This document shows positions 1 to 7,331 of a stretch of 14,703 bases of DNA, in pieces (the stretch's first letter is position 1; each line of letters starts with the position of its first letter). The position numbers and the translations under genes were made by a program. A model generated the notes under the pieces. The model did not search any database and was not told where the DNA came from. It saw nothing but the letters and a program-made list of their open reading frames with translations. Origin of the DNA: Bacteroidales bacterium (GTDB lineage Bacteria; Bacteroidota; Bacteroidia; Bacteroidales; F082); contig JAFWRA010000001.1 in NCBI GenBank assembly GCA_017508895.1, positions 1-14,703 of the forward strand. Reading direction: 5' to 3'.

Positions 1-816
1 GCAGGAAGAATAAGTGAAAGTGAACGCTGTTGTGTCAGAGATGCCGTCAGTGAGGATGCTGGCCACCGAAAGGGTGTAGTCGTGACCATCCTGCAAAGTG
101 TCCGTATCGATTTGGTACTCGTTTTCCGTCACATCGCCCAGCAAAGCGCCGTCCAACCACAGCCTGAATCCGAGGACATCGTATGAAATGGGTTCTTCTG
201 TCTCGCCGAGAATGGTCACATTGTCGATGGCAAAATGGTCGTTGGCATAGCAACTCTTGAAGTGGAAACGCATCTCGAAATGATGTGAAATCATCTCGGT
301 TATTTCGCCAAGAAACCTTCCTGATTGGGCGTTCCAAGGCCAGAAAAGATTACTCCATGACCACAACACGCCATCACTTCTCATTTGACACTCGCCCTCG
401 GTATCGCTCCAATCCTCCATATAATCATAGTCGAACATGACAAAAGCCCTTTTGTAGCCATGCAAGTCAATGGCGGGCGAATGGAAAAACTCTTCCATGT
501 AATCCGTGCTGTTCAATTGGTTGGATTGGGCATAAAGGTAGGTGGAACCGTCGGGCGGAAAATTGAGTTGCGGATTGGAGGTAGGTGTCTCGAAACGCCA
601 CGGCTCCACAACATTGCCTTCGCTGTAAATGGTCCAGCCTTCAGGCAGTTGGCCGTCATTGAAGTCGAAAACGGTCTGTTCGAGGTAGTCAGGATTCACC
701 CAAGTGGCAAATCCCGTGGCTCCGACTTGAAGTCTGAACGGTTTCTGCGCCTGCATCGTCAGCCCTCCCGCCATCAGCAAGAGCGCAAGCAGGGGGTAAA
801 GTCTAATTTTTTTCAT
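1..816 (-). CDS. Secreted protein with cleaved-adhesin (MAM-like) domain, 3' end beyond the window
   Basis: Reading the minus strand from the ATG at 816-814 gives 272 uninterrupted codons that run off the left edge, so the C terminus (and any T9SS sorting domain) is not visible. Residues 1-24 (MKKIRLYPLLALLLMAGGLT, then MQAQ) form a clear signal peptide. From about residue 48, FDFNDGQLPEGWTIYSEG opens a lectin-like beta-sandwich of the gingipain 'cleaved adhesin' type, closing near AIDNVTILGE (about residue 203). A fibronectin-III-like segment follows (WLDGALLGDVTENEYQIDT...YTLSVASI). Known relatives are extracellular adhesion modules of Bacteroidota proteases and surface proteins; the substrate cannot be told. 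The signal-peptide DNA resembles that of the gene starting at 12408. A promoter of Bacteroides type lies 29-61 bp upstream of the ATG. Gene assignment is firm; the exact family of the full protein is unknown because the rest is missing. Confidence 0.85.
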   Translation of the reverse strand, partial: MKKIRLYPLLALLLMAGGLTMQAQKPFRLQVGATGFATWVNPDYLEQTVFDFNDGQLPEGWTIYSEGNVVEPWRFETPTSNPQLNFPPDGSTYLYAQSNQLNSTDYMEEFFHSPAIDLHGYKRAFVMFDYDYMEDWSDTEGECQMRSDGVLWSWSNLFWPWNAQSGRFLGEITEMISHHFEMRFHFKSCYANDHFAIDNVTILGETEEPISYDVLGFRLWLDGALLGDVTENEYQIDTDTLQDGHDYTLSVASILTDGISDTTAFTFTYSSC

Positions 817-844
817 GACGTTATGGTTTTAGATTTCGTTACTG

Positions 845-877
845 CAAAACTATAACAAAAATCAAAGAAAAAATCAA
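845..877 (-). promoter_or_regulatory. Bacteroides-type promoter for the cleaved-adhesin gene
   Basis: On the minus strand TAGTTTTG (852-845) matches the -7 consensus TAnnTTTG. A TTG (877-875) lies 22 bp upstream as a possible -33 element. Transcription would begin near 838, leaving a leader of about 22 nt before the ATG at 816. The spacing is at the long end of the usual range, so the -33 part is less certain. Confidence 0.4.
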
Positions 878-953
878 CCCAAAGGCCCATTATAGATTTT
901 CCTTTGGAATACCTATTGAAAATCAAGCAATTATAATCGGTATATATAGATTT

Positions 954-1200
954 TTACGCCTCCAAAAAAGACGAAATCGAGGCGTTTTCCGTCTTTTTTC
1001 GTAAGTTGGAGCGGTACTGCAGCACCGTGTTTTGGCTCAAACCCAACAAATCCGCCTCCTCCTTCGCGCGGAATTGCAGAAACGAAAGCACAAAAAGTTG
1101 GGTCTCCGTCTTGGTCAGATTGGGGTAGGCAGCCGCCACCCGCTCCATGACTCCGGGATAGGCCGCCTCAAACTCCGCCATGATGCGCTCCAAGCGGTTC
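954..1200 (-). pseudogene. Truncated LuxR-type HTH regulator, C-terminal fragment
   Basis: The frame ending at TAA 956-954 encodes about 80 recognisable residues: a short helix (RLERIMAEFEAAYPGVMERV), then AYPNLTKTETQLFVLSFLQF and AKEEADLLGLSQNTVLQYRS, ending NLRKKTENASISSFLEA. This is the helix-turn-helix of Bacteroidota LuxR-like regulators, which normally sits at the end of a protein of several hundred residues with TPR or sensor regions. Upstream of about 1200 the same frame stays open to 1316, but that stretch is antisense to a transposase fragment and has no regulator-like character. The gene has therefore lost its N-terminal part and its own start. It is probably non-functional; a free HTH peptide from an internal start (for example the ATG of IMAEF) is possible but unsupported. 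Confidence 0.7.
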
Positions 1201-1201
1201 G

Positions 1202-1301
1202 GCACCTTTGCTCCTGCCGAAGAAAGGCAACTCCAACACACAGGAGAGAATCGACCTGATGGAACGCTACATCGCCTTGTTTGGAAAGTCCTCCATTGAT
1301 G
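1202..1301 (+). mobile_element. Internal remnant of an IS4-family transposase
   Basis: The plus-strand frame starting at 1202 reads LLPKKGNSNTQERIDLMERY then IALFGKSSIDA before diverging and stopping at TGA 1319-1321. The pattern (L)PKKGNSNTQERI..MERYI.LFGK.SID is typical of IS4-family DDE transposases of Bacteroidetes, where the next residues should be LLADREF. Here the match breaks off exactly before that catalytic segment. Only about 33 residues remain, with no terminal inverted repeats and no start, so this is a scar and not an element able to move. It is head-on to the truncated LuxR fragment (breakpoint near 1200) and directly abuts the 3' end of the FISUMP lipoprotein gene. Family assignment rests on remembered motif similarity and not on a search. 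Confidence 0.6.
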
Positions 1302-1322
1302 CCAAAGTTTTTCCACTATGAT

Positions 1323-2327
1323 TCACTTGCCCGTAGGGCAAAATGGCCATCCGTATGGATGCACCGGACGCACAGAAAAGCCTATGTATCGTTCGGCTGT
1401 GGCCGTGCTGTTGCCGATGACGTCAAGGTCGGCACCGACCATGAAGTTCCATGCATTGGTCGGATTTCCCGTATCGAACGAATTCAACCAGTAGTAGCCG
1501 TGTTCAACACCCACGGTGTTTCCGTCATCATGGCGCATTCCGCCAGCAGGCAGGAAAATGCTGTTGCCATTGCTAGCCTCGAAACGGACACCTGCCACAC
1601 CATTTAGGGTAGTCCATGTATGCGTGGTGTTTTGGTACAGTTCCTGCCATTGTTCCTTGCTTGGAATCTGCGGTCCTTGATTGCAATCGAAGTTGCACCA
1701 ACCGGCATCATCGGGTCTGTCCAATATCGTCAAAGTGTCGGTGAAGTGGTTGTAGCCGTAGGCTGGATTGTTGCAATACTTGGTCAACTGGTCACCAGCT
1801 CCGTTGCAGTGTATGTAGTTTTCCCAACTGTAAGTGGATTTGGGAGCAACTTCTCCCCACGCAAAGTAATCGCCAATGCCTTCAGGTTTGTTGGTTCCCA
1901 CATTACAGTTCGCCCACATAGTGCGGCTCGGCAAACCGAGGTCGATGTATTCCTCTTTTTTCCTCATCACCACATCATGTTCCTGCAAGGCGATCCAACG
2001 TTCCACGTGGTAACCTCGCACATAGTCATACCCCGACTTTTCGATATCCAACCGATAGGAATAATCGTCGTTGTTGTCAAATTGGATGAAATAATAGCCG
2101 TTTTCATCCGTCTTCGTGTGAATGCCTGTACCATAGTAAAAGCCCATCAAGTTCATGCGTGTGATACACATCAAGTCAAGACTCACATTTTCAACAGGTT
2201 GTCCATCCTCGTCGGTGATATGGCCACTGATGGTGATGGTTTCGGGACTCTCTTGCACGATTTTGCTGCATGACCCATAAATAAACATGACAGCAATTAG
2301 GATTATTGATTTGGCAATTGTTTTCAT
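1323..2327 (-). CDS. FISUMP-type lipoprotein with carboxypeptidase-regulatory-like domain
   Basis: 334 residues from the ATG at 2327-2325. The frame is open to a TTG at 2363, but that overlaps the preceding gene and would place 12 residues ahead of the signal peptide. Residues 1-20 (MKTIAKSIILIAVMFIYGSC) form a lipoprotein signal with Cys20 as likely lipidation site; the -3 position (Tyr) is atypical. About residues 30-120 form a CarboxypepD_reg-like beta-sandwich (ITISGHITDEDGQPVENVSL...TDENGYY). Residues 126-322 are a FISUMP/DUF1566-like domain (EYIDLGLPSRTMWANCNVG, YFAWGEV, IPSKEQWQEL, ending GFSVRPV), common in Bacteroidales and Fibrobacter surface proteins and of unproven function. It lies 13 bp behind the beta-barrel gene, so the two are probably co-transcribed. 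The last 12 residues (HPYGWPFCPTGK) extend past the usual family end and abut the IS4 remnant; they may be native or may reflect the rearrangement. Confidence 0.85.
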   Translation of the reverse strand: MKTIAKSIILIAVMFIYGSCSKIVQESPETITISGHITDEDGQPVENVSLDLMCITRMNLMGFYYGTGIHTKTDENGYYFIQFDNNDDYSYRLDIEKSGYDYVRGYHVERWIALQEHDVVMRKKEEYIDLGLPSRTMWANCNVGTNKPEGIGDYFAWGEVAPKSTYSWENYIHCNGAGDQLTKYCNNPAYGYNHFTDTLTILDRPDDAGWCNFDCNQGPQIPSKEQWQELYQNTTHTWTTLNGVAGVRFEASNGNSIFLPAGGMRHDDGNTVGVEHGYYWLNSFDTGNPTNAWNFMVGADLDVIGNSTATAERYIGFSVRPVHPYGWPFCPTGK

Positions 2328-2340
2328 AACGATTTGATTT

Positions 2341-2904
2341 TTAATGTTTAAATTCGTATCCAATGATTAAGCCCGCCCTGGGTATAAAGCTTCTGCTGTC
2401 AAAGATAAACACAAACTGGTTCGCATCCTTATTGGAAGTCACCCCCAGCCAGGCCATCCCATAAAGTCCTTTGTAATAGTGCCATTTATAGCCTAAGGTA
2501 AAGGAGAAGTCATAAAAATTGTCCACCCTGACCCGTTCGGCCGTCTCCTCCAGGCAGTATTTGCCTAAAAGTCCATAGTTCACGCCTCCGAAAAGGCCTT
2601 TGTAGAAATAGCACTTCACGCCGACATCGAATCCGATGAAAGGATTGTCGCCGACACGTTCCTTACCTGCATAATATCCCTTTTTGGAGAAAACCTGGTT
2701 GCAGCCATCATACCCTATGGCGGCATTGACAGAAACGAATTTGTACTGTATTTCGGTTCCTATTCCAACCATTCCTCCCAGATTGGTATAATTCCCTAAA
2801 CCGGCATACACCGAAGGGGTGATTTGTGCTTTTGCCGAACCACAGCAAAGCAAAGCGGTGGCCATGATGACCAGAATCCGCTTTTTGAAATTGTTTGTTT
2901 TCAT
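2341..2904 (-). CDS. Small outer-membrane beta-barrel protein, uncharacterised
   Basis: 187 residues from the ATG at 2904-2902. A start four codons earlier (ATG at 2916) is possible, but the shorter form begins directly with a normal signal peptide (MKTNNFKKRILVIMATALLC, cleavage likely after AKAQ at about residue 27). The mature part alternates short amphipathic strands rich in Gly and aromatic residues (VYAGLGNYTNLGGMVGIG, KFVSVNAAIGY, FIGFDVGVKCYFYKGLFGGV, FSFTLGYKWHYYKGLYGMAW) and ends with a strand RAGLIIGYEFKH. This fits an eight-stranded OmpA/OprF-like porin-family barrel in the outer membrane. No ligand or partner can be read from the sequence. It is first in a two-gene unit with the FISUMP lipoprotein, and a plausible promoter lies 26-54 bp upstream of the ATG. 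Confidence 0.75.
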   Translation of the reverse strand: MKTNNFKKRILVIMATALLCCGSAKAQITPSVYAGLGNYTNLGGMVGIGTEIQYKFVSVNAAIGYDGCNQVFSKKGYYAGKERVGDNPFIGFDVGVKCYFYKGLFGGVNYGLLGKYCLEETAERVRVDNFYDFSFTLGYKWHYYKGLYGMAWLGVTSNKDANQFVFIFDSRSFIPRAGLIIGYEFKH

Positions 2905-2929
2905 ACTCGTTATCATTTGAAGTACTCGG

Positions 2930-2958
2930 CAAAATTACTTCATAATAACGCTTGTCAA
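2930..2958 (-). promoter_or_regulatory. Promoter for the beta-barrel/lipoprotein unit
   Basis: Minus-strand TAATTTTG (2937-2930) is a perfect TAnnTTTG -7 element, with TTG (2958-2956, within CTTGACAAG) 18 bp upstream. The predicted transcript starts near 2923, which favours the ATG at 2904 over that at 2916 for a leader of normal length, although both would be included. Confidence 0.45.
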
Positions 2959-3005
2959 GGGGGTCTCGGACACCCTCGGGGGATTTGTCCCCTATTTCCC
3001 CGGGG
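2951..3005. repeat. Cluster of short GC-rich palindromes
   Basis: Within an otherwise ordinary intergenic stretch four inverted repeats follow one another: CTTG-T-CAAG (2951-2959), a GGGT/ACCC pair just after it, GGGGA-TTTG-TCCCC (2979-2992), and CCCCGGGG (2998-3005). They sit at and just upstream of the -33 region of the beta-barrel gene promoter and about 100 bp past the sorting-domain scrap. There is no T-run after any of them, so they do not look like an intrinsic terminator. They could be operator sites or a folded RNA element; no function is claimed. Confidence 0.35.
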
Positions 3006-3107
3006 TATCTGTTTCTATACAACTGGGTGTCAATGCAATAGCATTTATCTGATAGTTTTTATGTCCCTATCAAAAAATCATTTGTCCTTATGTTTAGATG
3101 GTGTTGA

Positions 3108-3164
3108 TTATGCTTTCAGCCATTTTCCTGTTTCAACTATCTTGCCGTTGGACATCCGCCACCT
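3108..3164 (-). pseudogene. Orphan tail of a T9SS C-terminal sorting domain
   Basis: On the minus strand, ending at TAA 3110-3108, the frame reads RWRMSNGKIVETGKWLKA. This matches the last beta-strands of the sorting domains elsewhere in the window (VWNVIANGKMVETGKWVKSF at 7459 and VWKVISNGIEVENGKWIKQ at 12416). The DNA is also alike: CCTGTTTCAAC at 3127-3137 recurs in the 7459-7500 segment. No upstream part of such a gene precedes it. Within about 30 bp the sequence changes to the 3' end of the Fic gene, which happens to be in the same frame but is closed by its own TAA. It is best explained as the left-over end of a T9SS cargo gene whose body was lost or replaced. Confidence 0.65.
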
Positions 3165-3194
3165 CTTTGGCGCGAAAGCCGAGGAAAGAGTGAG

Positions 3195-4667
3195 TTACAT
3201 GAATTTCAGCTTGGCCTTTTCAGGTTCCTCGAAAGCATTGCAGCTTTTCAAATACGACCATAGGTCAGCAAAAGTACGACCGTATAGCGTTTGCCCGAAA
3301 AGATGCATCTTTTCCATCACCTTAATATAGGTAGTAGGATTCCCCTGTCGGCTCAACTTGCGGAGCGAAAGCAGATAATCTTCGCGATACACAGTTGGCA
3401 CGATGATTTTGGCTTCGCCTGCCCTAAACAGTTCGGCGTTCATCATCACCCGGGCGGTACGTCCGTTGCCATCGTTGAAAGGGTGCGTCTCGCTGATAAG
3501 GAACATCATGAAAATGGCTTTTGCCAAAGGCGAGCTCAGCGCAGTGTAGTAATCGAATCCGACTTCCAATGTTCCTTGAACCAGTTTTACATCAACGAAC
3601 TCGGTGTTTCCCGCGCGGTTATTCACCTGCTTGAATTGTCCTGGGTTCAGGTCGGGACGACCCGACAACAATATGGCATGACGGCGGTGTAGAATGTCAA
3701 GCAATTCCTGCGGAGATTGAGGATAGCGTTGCATCTCGCTCCGGTTCGACACCAGTTGGAACGTGCCCAAGATGTCGTGTGAGTCTTCGTTCCTGTTCGC
3801 TATCGGGATACCTGTCTCAACAATCCGTTTGGCTTCATCAACCTCGAATTCCGTTCCCTCAATGTAATTGGAGAAATAACTCTCAAAAAAGGCAATGTCA
3901 CGGTACTCATTCTCCGGCTGCGGATGGATTGGCCGCGAAACAAAGTGTTGTTCTTGCAAAGCGTCATAGAGAGTCTCAAACAGATGTTTCCTGTTTTCGT
4001 CGTATCTCAAACCTACTGAAAGGGCTTTTGCGTAGTTGGTTGTAAGCGCAGCCGAATCATGCGTCGCCAACAATGCCGAAATCAGTGCATTGATCTTTTT
4101 GAACTCCTTGTCCATATCAAGCCTTTCGGCGGTTTCGCGCAAAGTGTCGCGGTAAGCGTTCAAGCCCGCTTCTCCACTGGCAATCAGCACGCTGCCAAGT
4201 TTCTTTTCTATAACGTCGACAGACAGCACCTTCGACTCTTCGCCAGCCCTGCGCGATTCCTGCATGTTCTCAAGCATCCATCGATACTCGCCTGCGATGT
4301 ACAATTGGCCAAACACAATATCATTCTTGTCGGCGACGGGACCCTTACCCACAACAATCACAACACCCGGCAAATCGGTCACCTTTTTGTTGAAAGTGCC
4401 AGTAAGAAAGAAATAACCATTAGCCGTCAAACGCATTTCACGTGCGCTTCGGTGACTGATTATTGTTCCAGGGAAGCGCCACATAAGGATATTCAGGATG
4501 TTGCGGCGAACGATACTCTCTGGACTGTCAATCAAGTTTGTCGTATAAAGCCGAGGGGCTATCTTTCGCAGTTTCTCCTGTTTCACCAGGCGTGAGATCG
4601 CATGCGAGACATCGGGATCGGACGACGCAAACACGATTTCTCTCGTTAAATCAACCAGTTTCTTCAT
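3195..4667 (-). CDS. Fic-domain AMP-transferase with N-terminal AbiEi-like winged helix
   Basis: 490 residues. Residues 1-155 resemble the antitoxin-type domain of the AbiEi family: a winged helix (SSDPDVSHAISRLVKQEKLR, then RLYTTNL) followed by the segment around SHRSAREM and FFLTG. The C-terminal half is a Fic fold with the complete active-site motif HPFNDGNGRTAR (His395, Asp399, Asn401, Arg403). Ser266-Glu270-Gly271 in SNYIEG matches the inhibitory motif (S/T)xxxE(G/N) placed before the core, which in characterised Fic proteins blocks productive ATP binding until relieved. The protein should AMPylate (or otherwise modify with a nucleotide) a target hydroxyl in the cytoplasm; the target is unknown. 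There is no signal peptide. No separate antitoxin gene adjoins it, consistent with built-in control. It is 85 bp behind the C10 protease gene. A -7-like TATTTTTG (4699-4692) lies upstream but I see no matching -33 box. Similar fusions are known among bacterial Fic proteins; horizontal acquisition is inferred from context. Confidence 0.88.
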   Translation of the reverse strand: MKKLVDLTREIVFASSDPDVSHAISRLVKQEKLRKIAPRLYTTNLIDSPESIVRRNILNILMWRFPGTIISHRSAREMRLTANGYFFLTGTFNKKVTDLPGVVIVVGKGPVADKNDIVFGQLYIAGEYRWMLENMQESRRAGEESKVLSVDVIEKKLGSVLIASGEAGLNAYRDTLRETAERLDMDKEFKKINALISALLATHDSAALTTNYAKALSVGLRYDENRKHLFETLYDALQEQHFVSRPIHPQPENEYRDIAFFESYFSNYIEGTEFEVDEAKRIVETGIPIANRNEDSHDILGTFQLVSNRSEMQRYPQSPQELLDILHRRHAILLSGRPDLNPGQFKQVNNRAGNTEFVDVKLVQGTLEVGFDYYTALSSPLAKAIFMMFLISETHPFNDGNGRTARVMMNAELFRAGEAKIIVPTVYREDYLLSLRKLSRQGNPTTYIKVMEKMHLFGQTLYGRTFADLWSYLKSCNAFEEPEKAKLKFM

Positions 4668-4752
4668 TCAAATTTTATACAATTGCAACCGCAAAAATAC
4701 AAATTTCATCGAATAGCAGGCGGAAAACTACAAATTTTAAACCCCATTCCTT

Positions 4753-7314
4753 TCACTCCTTAATCCACTTACCCATTTCCGCTAATTTGCCATCGGCCAC
4801 CACCTTCCATACATAAACCCCAGCGGGCCATGATTCCGTGTTAATCACAGTGATTTCGCGGCTCAGCGGCATTTCTATTACCTTAGCACCATAAATGTCA
4901 AAGATTTGTAACAGTGCATCATTGTTTGAAGTGTTAATGTTCACACAATCATTCCCAGGAACCGGATAGACCATTGTGAATGCTTTGTCGGGTTCATCCA
5001 CTGCGTTAACCGACCAATATACACGCAGGAAATATTCAAACTCATTGTATTTCGACCGTGCCGGAGCAGAATAGCAGTCGATGTCCTGATAATAGGCAAA
5101 CAATCTATAGAGATATGAGGTCTCATCCTCCAAGGGAGCATTGTCGGTGTATGAAGTGGCATTGCCATTTAACATCTTGATTCTCTTCCAATCCATTTCG
5201 GATTCTTTGGTCCGGTAAAGAATAAACCCCGACAATCCGTCGTTGGGCTGCGGCGATTCCCAGGTCAACTTCACCTTGTTGTTGGAAGTCATCTCATACC
5301 AAAGATTGGTAGCAGGTTGGCAACCATCGCCTGCTGTAGCACAAGCCTCGTTGGTGGACTCACCTTCTCCGCCTTCGCATAAAGCCGTCACAAAATAGCA
5401 ATGCCCCCCTAATGGGACCTCCTCATCGGTAAAAGCAGTCGCTCCATTTCTCACGGTCTTGACCACCACTCCATCGCGATAAATGTTGTAATCAGTCTCA
5501 CCTTCGGCAGTCAGCCAATTCAAGACCACATCGTTGCCATCAGCAACAGCGTAAAGTTCAGAAGGACTTCCACATTCCTCATGACCACAATTGTTGTTCA
5601 TCGTCAGAAAGACACCTTCAGGCAAGTCGGAAGGATTTCCAGAAAAATGATATACCTGTTGTCCTTCGGCATCTTTGATGGTGAAAGTGATATCATTGAC
5701 ATTACTGTTTCCCGCGCTCCAGCCAAAGGAGACGTTGCCCAAAGGCACCGCGACAGAAAACGCCTGCGACGACGAGGTTGCGGAGACTTTTTCAACGATT
5801 TGCCCGGCATTGTTGTACAAGGTAATGGTCCCTCCTTGCCATCCAGAGGACGTAGAACTTGTCACAATGGCCCAATCGCAGCTCGGGCCAAAACTCACTG
5901 CGTTACGCGAGGCAGATTCTCCATGATTGCCATAACAAACGGCATAAACACTATAGTCGAACAATCCGAAAAACGGCACCTCATCAGTGAACTCCATCGC
6001 TGCACCCGGGGTCACATGATCCGCAGTATAAATCACTTTTCCATCACGTTTGACAACGATTTGATCAATAACCGACAAAGAGCTGTTACTCATTGTTTTA
6101 ATAGGATTAACCCAGCTTATCAAGCAAGAATAAGCATCATCCGCCACAGGCTCCACAGTAAGAATTGAAGGTGCTTGAGGTGTGTTTTCATACACGGTGC
6201 GCGGTCTGATGTCATAAATCATGAGCTGATACGCGTTCCAGGCGAGATTGTACGTTCGAAGATTGTCAATACTGAAGTACCCGTCAAGCTCACCGCTCCA
6301 GCCCCAATTGAAATGGAAGAGGCCATTGGCATCATATCCGTCGCAGATGAATGAATGGCCACCCACCCCCTGCTCTGTGTCCGTGCCAGCGTAAGCAATC
6401 GGAAGCCCCGAATCCAGGGCATTCCGCATGAGGCCCGTCCATTCATCGTATGAAGGATGACTGACCCTTTCGACGTAATGCATAGGAGCATAATCGAAAT
6501 AGGTATTCAGTGCTATTTTCATGCTATTTTGGCTGGTTCCGCTGCCATTCGGTGCCGGCGCATAAACCATATCAGTTGCCACTCCGCAATGGTAAAGCAA
6601 GGTCGCTACCGCATCGTTGTAATCGTTCAATTGCTCGGGCATCTCGTCCCAATGATAGGTGGTCTCGCCAAAGTTGACGGTCAACGGTCCATAGAAATAG
6701 CTGTTGTTGGTGTGCGACCCGATGCCATGCTCAGGGTAGTTCCAATATTTCATAATCTGGCCCATTGCGGTGGCCACGCACCCAACTTTCACATGTCCAC
6801 ACCAGCCGCCTTCATCTGCCGGACAATATTCGTTGTAATAGCATTCCTGGTCCCAATGTGTAGCGATCAGCGGTGCTACCGCACCCAGTTTTGTGGTTTG
6901 GGTCATGCCACATCGCTCAAGGCTCTCCCATTCTTGAATGATAACAAAATCAGCTTTAGCCAGTTGTTCTTCCGCAAAGTCAACCGATTCCGCATAGCCA
7001 TCAAGAAAAAATGCCAGACCTTCAGGGATATTATCTTTGTCGAACGAACCCGTTGGGGAATAGCCAAGAACAGGGCTGGTCAAATCGCTGGCTGACACGA
7101 GGACAAAACCCTCGGGAATGCCGTTAAAAGCATAAAATGCCGGACGGCCGTTTTCAGTGTAGGCAGTGTATGCCAATTCCAACTGGACAGGCATTTCAAA
7201 GTTTGCCTCTACAAATTTTTCGCCAAGAGTTAGGGCGCGATTCGCATCTATTGTACCTCCAAACAATTGAATTGCAAGGAGCACCATAATGATTGTGCTA
7301 AGTCTATTCTTCAT
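4753..7314 (-). CDS. Secreted C10 (streptopain-family) cysteine protease with T9SS sorting domain
   Basis: 853 residues from ATG 7314-7312. Residues 1-24 are a signal peptide. About residues 25-140 form the propeptide/inhibitor region typical of SpeB-like zymogens. The catalytic domain spans about 145-370: Cys179 in GCVATAMGQIMKYWNYP, His320 in VGGHSFICDGY, and the NWGWSG loop (Trp337, Trp339), all intact. After it come a fibronectin-III-like domain (about 372-475), a beta-sandwich starting at SSGWQGGTITLYNNAGQIVE and ending near residue 580, two further fibronectin-III-like domains (about 583-765), and a sorting domain (780-853) ending GKWIKE. It is thus an extracellular or surface-attached endopeptidase exported by Sec and then T9SS, much longer than streptococcal SpeB and similar in layout to the PrtT/interpain type of oral Bacteroidales. 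Its sorting domain is divergent (YPVPGND instead of YPNPGKD), unlike those of the other genes here. The activation mechanism is inferred from the family. Confidence 0.92.
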   Translation of the reverse strand: MKNRLSTIIMVLLAIQLFGGTIDANRALTLGEKFVEANFEMPVQLELAYTAYTENGRPAFYAFNGIPEGFVLVSASDLTSPVLGYSPTGSFDKDNIPEGLAFFLDGYAESVDFAEEQLAKADFVIIQEWESLERCGMTQTTKLGAVAPLIATHWDQECYYNEYCPADEGGWCGHVKVGCVATAMGQIMKYWNYPEHGIGSHTNNSYFYGPLTVNFGETTYHWDEMPEQLNDYNDAVATLLYHCGVATDMVYAPAPNGSGTSQNSMKIALNTYFDYAPMHYVERVSHPSYDEWTGLMRNALDSGLPIAYAGTDTEQGVGGHSFICDGYDANGLFHFNWGWSGELDGYFSIDNLRTYNLAWNAYQLMIYDIRPRTVYENTPQAPSILTVEPVADDAYSCLISWVNPIKTMSNSSLSVIDQIVVKRDGKVIYTADHVTPGAAMEFTDEVPFFGLFDYSVYAVCYGNHGESASRNAVSFGPSCDWAIVTSSTSSGWQGGTITLYNNAGQIVEKVSATSSSQAFSVAVPLGNVSFGWSAGNSNVNDITFTIKDAEGQQVYHFSGNPSDLPEGVFLTMNNNCGHEECGSPSELYAVADGNDVVLNWLTAEGETDYNIYRDGVVVKTVRNGATAFTDEEVPLGGHCYFVTALCEGGEGESTNEACATAGDGCQPATNLWYEMTSNNKVKLTWESPQPNDGLSGFILYRTKESEMDWKRIKMLNGNATSYTDNAPLEDETSYLYRLFAYYQDIDCYSAPARSKYNEFEYFLRVYWSVNAVDEPDKAFTMVYPVPGNDCVNINTSNNDALLQIFDIYGAKVIEMPLSREITVINTESWPAGVYVWKVVADGKLAEMGKWIKE

Positions 7315-7331
7315 TTCTTGTTATTTTTTTC

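Noticed and set aside
385..855. Plus-strand open frame of 156 codons
   Set aside because: It is antisense to the cleaved-adhesin gene, which has a signal peptide, recognisable domain motifs and a promoter; the plus-strand translation has no protein-like features.
1201..1316. N-terminal extension of the LuxR fragment (MEKLWHQWRTF...)
   Set aside because: This part is the antisense of the IS4 transposase remnant and lacks any regulator-like sequence; the true N terminus is lost.
2328..2363. Upstream TTG start for the FISUMP lipoprotein
   Set aside because: It would overlap the end of the preceding gene and put charged residues ahead of a normal lipoprotein signal; ATG at 2327 is preferred.
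3050..3072. Stem TGATAG/CTATCA as a terminator after the sorting-domain scrap
   Set aside because: The stem is only 6 bp with an 11 nt loop, and the T-run lies before the stem, not after it, on the minus strand.
3108..3197. Readthrough of the Fic stop codon to give a Fic protein with a sorting-domain tail
   Set aside because: The tail is in frame, but the Fic protein has no signal peptide and ends where its family usually ends; the shared frame is likely coincidental (one in three).
4692..4738. Promoter for the Fic gene
   Set aside because: TATTTTTG at 4699-4692 fits the -7 box, but the nearest TTTG (4734-4731) is 31 bp away, outside the normal spacing; not listed as a feature.
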